From assembly GCA_029010655.1 (NCBI GenBank), contig JAQXKW010000118.1, forward strand, positions 1-6,656: 6,656 nt of DNA, in the 5' to 3' direction. Each line of letters opens with the position of its first letter. The stretch's first letter is position 1. The position numbers were made by a program, and so were the translations under genes. The DNA is from Clostridia bacterium (GTDB lineage Bacteria > Bacillota > Clostridia > Oscillospirales > CAG-272). The notes beneath the pieces were generated by a model, which worked only from the letters and a program-made list of their open reading frames with translations, was not told the origin of the DNA and did not search any database. Below are positions 1-4,722 of this stretch, piece after piece.

Positions 1-1425
1 CCCGAGGTAAAGGATACCTTCGTAAAAAGGTCGAAAATAATTACCTCAATCCGCCGCTGGCTTGATTCACAGGGCTTTATGGAGGTGGAAACCCCCATGC
101 TCGTAACAAACGCAGGCGGTGCGGCGGCACGTCCCTTTGAAACCCACCATAACGCACTTGACGAGGACTTCAGACTCCGCATTTCCCTTGAGCTTTACTT
201 AAAGCGCCTTATAGTGGGCGGAATGGAAAAGGTCTATGAAATAGGCAGAGTGTTCCGTAACGAGGGACTGGATACAAGACATAACCCGGAATTTACCCTT
301 ATGGAGCTGTATCAGGCATATACGGACTACCACGGCATGATGGACCTGACGGAGAATATGTACCGCCACGTGGCAGAGGAGGTTCTGGGAACAGCGAAAA
401 TCACATATAACGGCGTTGAAATGGATCTGGGTAAGCCCTTTGAAAGAATGACCATGAACGAAGCCGTTAAAAAGTACGCAGGCGTGGACTTTGATAATAT
501 CACAACCCTTGAAGAGGCAAGAGCAGCCGCTAAGGAAAAGGGTGTGGAATACGAAGAGAAGCATAAGAGAGGGGATATTCTGAACCTGTTCTTTGAGGAA
601 TTTGTAGAGGATAAGCTTATCCAGCCTACATTTATCATGGATCACCCCATCGAAATCTCACCGCTCACAAAGAAAAAGCCCGGCTATCCGGACAGAGTAG
701 AGAGATTTGAGTTCTTTATGAACGGCTGGGAAATGGCAAACGCATATTCCGAATTGAACGACCCCATAGACCAAAGGGAAAGATTTAAGGCGCAGGACGC
801 CCTCGCCGCCATGGGCGACGAGGAAGCAAACCATACGGACGAGGATTTCCTGTACGCACTGGAATTGGGCATGCCCCCCACGGGCGGCATAGGCTTCGGA
901 ATTGACCGAATGGTCATGCTCCTCACCGACAGCCCCTCCATCCGCGACGTCCTCCTGTTCCCCACGATGAAACCGTTGGACTCTGATAAGAAGGTCGAGA
1001 AGCCTGCTGCGGCTCCTGTTGAAGCTGATCCGGTTGTCGAAGAAAAGATCGATTTCTCCAATGTTGTAATCGAGCCTCTCTTTGAAGATGCAGTCGATTT
1101 TGAGACATTTTCTAAGTCTGATTTCCGTGCTGTAAAGGTTCTTGAATGTGAAGCAGTACCGAAATCCAAGAAGCTCTTAAAGTTCACTTTGGATGACGGA
1201 ACAGGCGTAAATAGAACGATTTTAAGCGGTATTCACGCATTTTATGAGCCCGAAGAGCTCGTTGGTAAGACACTGATTGCAATCACCAATCTGCCTCCGA
1301 GACCTATGATGGGTATTGAATCCTGCGGTATGCTTCTCTCCGCTGTTAATAAGCGCGGCGAAGAAGAAGAGCTCCATCTTTTGATGGTTAATAACCACAT
1401 TCCGGCAGGCGCAAAGCTGTATTAA
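1..1425 (+). CDS. lysS: Lysyl-tRNA synthetase, class II, fused to a C-terminal EMAPII/Trbp111-like tRNA-binding domain (5' end missing)
   Basis: The enzyme charges tRNA-Lys with lysine in the cytosol, using ATP. The frame is open from base 1, so the start and the N-terminal anticodon-binding OB domain (very roughly 170-190 residues by comparison with E. coli LysRS) lie upstream. In window residue numbers: motif 1 about 17-33 (GFMEVETPM); motif 2 with FRNEG at 85-89 and RHNPEF at 93-98, supplying the ATP-binding Arg; motif 3 GGIGFGIDR at 295-303, followed by IRDVLLFP. The catalytic domain ends near 325. Residues 326-365 form an Ala/Pro/Glu/Val-rich linker. Residues 366-474 are a complete tRNA-binding domain, about the length of free-standing Trbp111, with ILSGI and RPMMGIES typical of MetRS C-termini. 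A bacterial LysRS usually ends after motif 3, so the tail is unusual. It probably raises tRNA affinity or dimer stability (inference). Pro and Asn codon use changes abruptly where the tail begins. Confidence 0.96.
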   Translation, partial: PEVKDTFVKRSKIITSIRRWLDSQGFMEVETPMLVTNAGGAAARPFETHHNALDEDFRLRISLELYLKRLIVGGMEKVYEIGRVFRNEGLDTRHNPEFTLMELYQAYTDYHGMMDLTENMYRHVAEEVLGTAKITYNGVEMDLGKPFERMTMNEAVKKYAGVDFDNITTLEEARAAAKEKGVEYEEKHKRGDILNLFFEEFVEDKLIQPTFIMDHPIEISPLTKKKPGYPDRVERFEFFMNGWEMANAYSELNDPIDQRERFKAQDALAAMGDEEANHTDEDFLYALELGMPPTGGIGFGIDRMVMLLTDSPSIRDVLLFPTMKPLDSDKKVEKPAAAPVEADPVVEEKIDFSNVVIEPLFEDAVDFETFSKSDFRAVKVLECEAVPKSKKLLKFTLDDGTGVNRTILSGIHAFYEPEELVGKTLIAITNLPPRPMMGIESCGMLLSAVNKRGEEEELHLLMVNNHIPAGAKLY

Positions 1426-1458
1426 TCGACCGCGAGAAAACAGCCCAAATTGCCTTGA

Positions 1459-1499
1459 GTGTACCAAAAAGTGTACCAATTTACACCACGAATGTACCA
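1459..1499 (+). repeat. Left array of four short direct repeats behind lysS
   Basis: Four 8-bp units start at 1459 (GTGTACCA), 1471 (GTGTACCA), 1481 (TTACACCA) and 1492 (ATGTACCA), so the steps are 12, 10 and 11 bp, about one helical turn. A matching array lies at 3758-3799. The two share ACCAATTTACACCA (1475-1488 and 3775-3788) in the same orientation. Direct repeats at helical spacing are what arm-binding domains of tyrosine recombinases and excisionases recognise, so an attachment-site role is the preferred inference. A repressor array is the alternative. Confidence 0.7.
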
Positions 1500-1526
1500 C
1501 CGAGGCAAAAACAAATGTGCGATTAA

Positions 1527-1564
1527 AATGCAGCCCTGCAGAAGCCTTTCTGTGGGGCTGCGTT
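1527..1564 (+). terminator. Hairpin downstream of lysS, weak terminator candidate
   Basis: GCAGCCC (1530-1536) pairs with GGGCTGC (1555-1561). The stem extends outward by a T·G wobble and two A-T pairs, and inward, after a 2x2 mismatch, by CAGAA/TTCTG around a GCCT loop. No clean T-run follows on the + strand; a short TTTT lies about 18 nt further on. Read on the other strand, the stem is followed by ATTTTAATC, so it may act in both directions or not be a terminator. It sits inside the left repeat array and may belong to the cassette. Confidence 0.45.
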
Positions 1565-1612
1565 CATAATCAAAACTTTTTGTGTGTTGCCCTTCCTTTG
1601 GTAGCATGTCAG

Positions 1613-1628
1613 GCTATCATTTGATAGC
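1613..1628. promoter_or_regulatory. Perfect 7-2-7 palindrome upstream of the first island gene, operator candidate
   Basis: GCTATCA-TT-TGATAGC is a perfect inverted repeat ending 10 nt before the GGAGGA ribosome binding site of the gene at 1652. The place suits a repressor site, or a small hairpin in the leader close to the ribosome binding site. No convincing -35/-10 pair is visible beside it, so the promoter that it might control is not identified. Confidence 0.4.
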
Positions 1629-1638
1629 ACTTATTATT

Positions 1639-1644
1639 GGAGGA
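1639..1644 (+). promoter_or_regulatory. Ribosome binding site that fixes the start at 1652
   Basis: GGAGGA lies 7 nt before ATG 1652. It overlaps the alternative in-frame TTG at 1637, so translation from that TTG would begin inside the Shine-Dalgarno sequence. This favours the ATG. Confidence 0.8.
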
Positions 1645-1651
1645 TAGAGTA

Positions 1652-2803
1652 ATGAAAAACACAAACAAAAAGCAACAAATGCTCAGCATTTTAGAAACGA
1701 TGATTCAGAATGCTGAAAAAGGACCCTCCGGTTTTTGGGTTGATGATCATGAGGGGTGCGGAAATCCCGATATCTTTCCCGAATTCAAGGAAGGACTAAA
1801 AAGAGGGAGCCTTGTTCAGAAGGAACATTATTTATGTCCTTGGAACACAGCAGTCCTCTACGGAAACGGCCACGGCAATATTAACACAGGATGTTATCAT
1901 AGTTGTTCCATAAGGAAAGCAAAGTATCTTTCTCCGGAAATGGTTAAAGCTGTGCTAATACGTTTCAAAAAGCTTCTGCAAAACGGTTATTATGATAATC
2001 CGCAGAACCTCAAGCCGCTTCTGAAAGAGAATGAAATCAATTATATTGAAAAACGGATACGAAGAGAAAAGCAAGAGCGGGATCTTAAAATCAAGACCGA
2101 AAAAGCAGCTCGATTAAAGAAGGCAGCAAAGCTGATTGATAAGTATCCAAATGCTAAAGACATTTTGGGAGCATATTACGGCAAAGATGAATATGGTAAT
2201 TCTTCCGAATATGGTCTGATTGATTTCCATCCTAATGGAATGAAAGAAGTTGTTGGTGCAGAAAAATTCAGCTATGACGATTTCTTAGAGGTTCAATTTA
2301 ATTCCGCACGTAAGCAAAGAACCGGCTTTATTAACGCATCAAATAACATAACATTAGGTTATAAAGGGTGCATTGAAAGAAAAACAGCAAAAGCAGTATG
2401 CTTCAAGCGCATTTGGATTGAAGGTATGTATTCCGATGGTGTATGCTTTGACGATAAAGAAGAGCATGTCTGGATGGATATTAAAGGGTTTGAAAGTTTC
2501 AATGTAGGTGATAGTCTTGCGTTTGCGGCAGATGTATACCGATATGTAAAAAAGTCAAACGGGAAAACTATTGACTATGGATTGAGGAATCCGGTTGGAA
2601 TAACAAAGATAGACCCATATATTTTGCCGTCCGATAAAGAACTAATGGCTCAAAGGATAGACAGTATTATTTGTGAGGCGTGTTATCTTTCTGAACAGTG
2701 CAATAAAATGACTTGCATACTAAATAAGTCTGTTAAACGTCAAAGAAAAGAAATGTTGGATGTCATTTTGCAGGAATACGATCCTGAAAAAGATTTGAGA
2801 TGA
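1652..2803 (+). CDS. Uncharacterised 383-residue cytosolic protein with Cys clusters
   Basis: I do not recognise a named family and assign no function. ATG 1652 is chosen over the in-frame TTG at 1637 because of the GGAGGA in front of it. There is no signal peptide or membrane segment. Residues 1-110 carry H33, C36, H59, C62, C81, H83 and C85, a possible metal site. Residues about 125-164 are strongly charged (KRIRREKQERD) and likely a long helix or coiled coil. Residues about 175-330 look like a compact, mostly beta domain containing EHVWMD and GDSLAFAADVYRY, perhaps OB-like (weak impression). C341, C344, C350 and C355 form a CX2CX5CX4C cluster fit for zinc or Fe-S. The next gene begins 13 nt after its stop, so the two are probably one transcript. 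It is AT-richer than lysS, consistent with acquisition. A nucleic-acid-related role is possible but only a guess. Confidence 0.88.
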   Translation: MKNTNKKQQMLSILETMIQNAEKGPSGFWVDDHEGCGNPDIFPEFKEGLKRGSLVQKEHYLCPWNTAVLYGNGHGNINTGCYHSCSIRKAKYLSPEMVKAVLIRFKKLLQNGYYDNPQNLKPLLKENEINYIEKRIRREKQERDLKIKTEKAARLKKAAKLIDKYPNAKDILGAYYGKDEYGNSSEYGLIDFHPNGMKEVVGAEKFSYDDFLEVQFNSARKQRTGFINASNNITLGYKGCIERKTAKAVCFKRIWIEGMYSDGVCFDDKEEHVWMDIKGFESFNVGDSLAFAADVYRYVKKSNGKTIDYGLRNPVGITKIDPYILPSDKELMAQRIDSIICEACYLSEQCNKMTCILNKSVKRQRKEMLDVILQEYDPEKDLR

Positions 2804-2816
2804 GGAGGAAAACGCC

Positions 2817-3635
2817 ATGAAATCAATTTGGAAATATTCCTTATCGTTTCTTGTTGTTCTAATGGTGATTTCGTTTTGCGGATGCTCATTTGTTCCCACT
2901 GTTTTGACCGGCAACAACGTAGAAACTCTTAAGGGCTGGTCTTTTCAGTATAATAAAGGTACAAGCGATTACAGCCTTTTCTTCGGCCTTTTGAATAAGA
3001 ACGATAAATATGTTTCAGCAAATGTAGATGTTGACATTCGTATTGTAAATGATGAAGGTGAAGAAGTATATAAGGCGACCAAGTCTGTCACCCCTGCTGA
3101 TTTCGGGAACTATACAAGCCAAGTCGCCGGAGAGCAGTTCCTGGCTGAAATTAGAATTTCTGAAAAAGACGTTGCATGTGGCAAATCATCTAACGGAACA
3201 GTGTACTTGACTGTATATAAAGATGACGTTGTAAGATTTGATGAGGTAAACTGCAGTGCATTATATTGTTTGCCTGTTTCGGACATTGAACTGATTGCCG
3301 AGAACTTGCCGATTGAAATCAATGTTAAGGGATATAATGGGAATGTTGAATCAAAGATTAGAATTGATGAGGTATCGTATTCATTTGAAAAAGAGTATAC
3401 CCCTGTGCTGAAAATAATTGTCTCCGGGACGAAGATCTTCGGCGGTTCTGACTCGTTGTCATATGATATGGTAAGTTATAAACTATACGACAGTCAGGAC
3501 TGTGTTATAGAAACAGGGCAACTTTATATTCACTCTATTTCAAATGGAGATAAGTTTAAGGATGACTCGATAATTATTTATGACATAACTCCAGGAGAAA
3601 CATATAAGATCGTTTTCAGCGAATACAGTTGGTAA
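2817..3635 (+). CDS. Predicted lipoprotein, 272 residues, function unknown
   Basis: The ATG is 8 nt after AGGAGG (2803-2808), which overlaps the stop codon of the upstream gene, so the two genes are an operon and may be translationally coupled. Residues 1-23 are a lipoprotein signal: Lys2 and Lys6, a hydrophobic stretch FLVVLMVISF, then Phe-Cys-Gly-Cys with C23 as the likely lipidated residue. The -3 Phe is not the usual Leu, so the lipobox is slightly atypical. The mature protein would sit on the outer face of the membrane. Its sequence alternates polar and hydrophobic residues in two probable beta-sandwich regions, about 35-105 and 185-272, joined by a segment with C134-region and later cysteines. 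No catalytic motif is visible. It may be a cell-surface binding or sensing partner of the upstream Cys-rich protein, which is inferred from the operon only. Confidence 0.9.
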   Translation: MKSIWKYSLSFLVVLMVISFCGCSFVPTVLTGNNVETLKGWSFQYNKGTSDYSLFFGLLNKNDKYVSANVDVDIRIVNDEGEEVYKATKSVTPADFGNYTSQVAGEQFLAEIRISEKDVACGKSSNGTVYLTVYKDDVVRFDEVNCSALYCLPVSDIELIAENLPIEINVKGYNGNVESKIRIDEVSYSFEKEYTPVLKIIVSGTKIFGGSDSLSYDMVSYKLYDSQDCVIETGQLYIHSISNGDKFKDDSIIIYDITPGETYKIVFSEYSW

Positions 3636-3757
3636 TGATATATGAGTGTGGCTGGCATTGTTGCGACACTATTGGGTTCCAGGACCTTGCGTTTGACCCT
3701 GATAAATAACCCTTCATACGTATCTGTAATTCTTTATAATTTGACTTATGACCGAGC

Positions 3758-3805
3758 TTACACCAATAACTTACACCAATTTACACCAACCTTACACCGG
3801 TGTGA
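3758..3805 (+). repeat. Right array of four short direct repeats, ending in a palindrome
   Basis: TTACACCA starts at 3758, 3771 and 3781, and TTACACCG at 3792 (steps 13, 10 and 11 bp), mirroring the left array. The last unit runs into GGTGTGA, giving the near-perfect palindrome TTACACC/GGTGTGA at 3792-3805. No matching palindrome is seen on the left. The third unit and its upstream flank carry the shared ACCAATTTACACCA (3775-3788). Confidence 0.7.
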
Positions 3806-3826
3806 GCACAATCGCATAATTTTCTT

Positions 3827-3864
3827 GAGCCTACTGTGTTTTATTACATAGTAGGCTCTTTTTT
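3827..3864 (+). terminator. Strong intrinsic terminator
   Basis: GAGCCTACTGTG (3827-3838) and CATAGTAGGCTC (3847-3858) form a 12-bp stem with one G·T wobble and an 8-nt loop. TTTTTT follows at 3859-3864. It ends transcription of the two-gene island. Because it lies just outside the right repeat array, it may originally have been the lysS terminator (inference). Confidence 0.9.
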
Positions 3865-3915
3865 GCCTTGTTTATCTAACTTTCACGCAAGATAAACAGG
3901 GCAATTTATTTTTTT
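3865..3915 (+). terminator. Second hairpin directly behind the first terminator
   Basis: GCCTTGTTTATCT (3865-3877) pairs with AGATAAACAGGGC (3890-3902), 13 bp with one wobble and a 12-nt loop. A run of seven T begins 7 nt after the stem (3909-3915), so the T-tract is displaced from the usual place. It abuts the T-run of the preceding terminator and probably acts as a backup. Confidence 0.6.
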
Positions 3916-4055
3916 CAAAGGGGGGGTTGCAATTTTTTTCAGCAATCAAATACAGAGGGCAAAACAAAAGACATGGAAAAATTATACTGTAATCACGGAG
4001 AAACGGATAGGGGAATTGTCAGCCCGCGGCTTGCTTCGGAACGATAGGAGAACAA

Positions 4056-4084
4056 TTTACCGTGCAGTAATACCCATATATAAT
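4056..4084 (+). promoter_or_regulatory. Weak promoter candidate
   Basis: TTTACC (4056-4061), a 17-bp spacer and TATAAT (4079-4084). The -10 is perfect and the -35 is 4 of 6. It lies just upstream of the much better promoter at 4098 and would read into the same region. Confidence 0.3.
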
Positions 4085-4097
4085 GTATTTTAAGATG

Positions 4098-4126
4098 TTG
4101 ACTTTTAACCTAAAATAGGTTATAAT
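4098..4126 (+). promoter_or_regulatory. Near-consensus sigma-A promoter (P1)
   Basis: TTGACT (4098-4103), exactly 17 bp, then TATAAT (4121-4126); the expected start of transcription is near 4133. No convincing gene begins for almost 600 bp, so the transcript is either a long leader of the surface-protein gene or a separate non-coding RNA. The spacer holds an inverted repeat. Confidence 0.82.
4106..4122. promoter_or_regulatory. Perfect 7-3-7 inverted repeat in the P1 spacer, operator candidate
   Basis: TAACCTA-AAA-TAGGTTA fills the gap between the -35 and the first bases of the -10. A protein bound here would block RNA polymerase, the usual layout for a dimeric repressor. The 17-bp spacer argues against a MerR-type activator, which uses 19-20 bp spacers. 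Confidence 0.6.
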
Positions 4127-4339
4127 GTCGAAAATGTGTCTTTGGGGAAAGTCAGCTGTTCTTAAGAAAATGCGTGCTTTTTCGGTCGGATTTTTTACTG
4201 ACGGATGAATTTACGGAAACCGTTTTTCCTTTTTGAACTTTTCGGTTTCTTTCATATTAATAACATTTAGTAACGGGCGTTTCCGGAAGGGAAGGTTATT
4301 TTAGCTGCACTTCGGCATTTTTTGGCTGCGTATGTCGGC

Positions 4340-4362
4340 TTTTTACAGAGGGTCTGTAAAAA
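4340..4362. repeat. Perfect 10-bp inverted repeat with GGG loop
   Basis: TTTTTACAGA (4340-4349), GGG, TCTGTAAAAA (4353-4362). The stem is A+T-rich, and no T-run follows on the + strand, so it is not a standard terminator of P1 transcripts. It may be a protein-binding site, an RNA element or a processing site. Confidence 0.5.
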
Positions 4363-4430
4363 AATAACCGCCGTTTTCGGTTTCCTGATTTTACCTTGTA
4401 ATTTTTGTTAGCTAAATATGTAAAAAAATA

Positions 4431-4459
4431 TTGCATTTTGAGATAAACTGTTATATAAT
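4431..4459 (+). promoter_or_regulatory. Sigma-A promoter (P2), likely promoter of the surface-protein gene
   Basis: TTGCAT (4431-4436), exactly 17 bp, then TATAAT (4454-4459); transcription should start near 4466. This leaves a leader of about 240 nt before ATG 4709. The direct repeat ATAGTTA at 4485 and 4494 lies just downstream of the start. Confidence 0.75.
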
Positions 4460-4539
4460 GTTATCGATTATAGACTTATATGATATAGTTAGGATAGTTA
4501 TGCAAAGTATCCAAATACAGCGAGGTGCTTTCGTTAAAA

Positions 4540-4722
4540 ATGCATTTTTTGCTGAAATTATTAGCTGAATCAAGGCTTTTTCGAGAGTCGCGGAATGCGA
4601 AAAATACCGACAAAAGTATTAAGTCTATGGCAAAACCGATGATTTTCAACCCAAAAACTCAAGTTATTATATTACCACATAGCTATACCATGGAAAGAGA
4701 AAAGGACTATGAGGCTGATTAA
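4540..4722 (+). CDS. Doubtful small leader ORF, 60 residues, overlapping the next start
   Basis: ATG 4540 lies 11 nt after a GAGGTG sequence and downstream of P2. The frame stops at TAA 4720-4722, overlapping ATG 4709 of the surface-protein gene by 14 bp, an arrangement compatible with translational coupling. The downstream ATG has only a poorly spaced GGA of its own. The peptide (MHFLLKLLAESRLF at its start) has no recognisable domain, and its A+T-rich composition resembles non-coding DNA, so it may be chance. Confidence 0.2.
   Translation: MHFLLKLLAESRLFRESRNAKNTDKSIKSMAKPMIFNPKTQVIILPHSYTMEREKDYEAD

Larger units (their letters stand above)
1459..3799 (+). mobile_element. Putative integrase-less two-gene cassette flanked by directly repeated arrays
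   Basis: Two similar four-unit arrays in the same orientation bracket a two-gene island. The 14-bp identical core recurs exactly 2300 bp apart. Sampled lines of the island are AT-rich (18 and 22 G+C of 60 at 2341 and 2221), against 28 and 37 of 60 in lysS (241 and 781) and 24 and 31 of 60 in the surface-protein gene (6061 and 6001). No recombinase, relaxase or transposase is encoded inside. It could be moved in trans by a tyrosine recombinase elsewhere, or be the remnant of a larger element. The exact ends are unknown; the given limits are the outer repeat units. Confidence 0.42.
3916..4708. other. Long AT-rich regulatory, apparently non-coding region
   Basis: Apart from a doubtful small ORF at 4540-4722, no reading frame here is supported by a ribosome binding site and protein-like composition. 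The region starts with homopolymer runs (G7 at 3920-3926, T7 at 3933-3939). A G+C-richer patch follows at about 4003-4068, where AATTGT and ACAATT could close a stem. Then come two or three promoters, several inverted repeats (4106-4122, 4216-4249, 4259-4300, 4340-4362) and three copies of TTTTCGGT. I match it to no known riboswitch or RNA family. Confidence 0.6.

Noticed and set aside
199..1500. Several minus-strand frames opposite lysS and the left array
   Set aside because: They lie antisense to a clearly coding gene or run through the repeats, have no ribosome binding sites, and their translations resemble no protein family.
3685..3696. GGTTCCAGGACC, reminiscent of a tRNA T-arm and thus of a tRNA attachment site
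   Set aside because: No acceptor, D-arm or anticodon arm is present around it, and the match to the T-loop consensus is imperfect.
1459..3799. CRISPR array or plasmid iterons as an explanation of the repeats
   Set aside because: Units of 8 bp with gaps of 2-5 bp are far too short for CRISPR, and no replication protein or cas gene is nearby.
3642..3851. A 69-codon + strand frame directly after the lipoprotein gene
   Set aside because: It has no ribosome binding site, runs through the right repeat array and stops inside the terminator hairpin, and the translation has no protein-like pattern.
4003..4068. A G+C-richer patch that might be a riboswitch aptamer
   Set aside because: AATTGT/ACAATT and a small AGCC/GGCT stem can form, but I could match no conserved core of a known riboswitch, and it lies upstream of P1 with no clear promoter of its own.
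4134..4208. A 24-residue frame starting about 1 nt after the predicted P1 start, which would be leaderless
   Set aside because: It is very short, has no recognisable features, and the exact transcription start is unknown; chance explains it.
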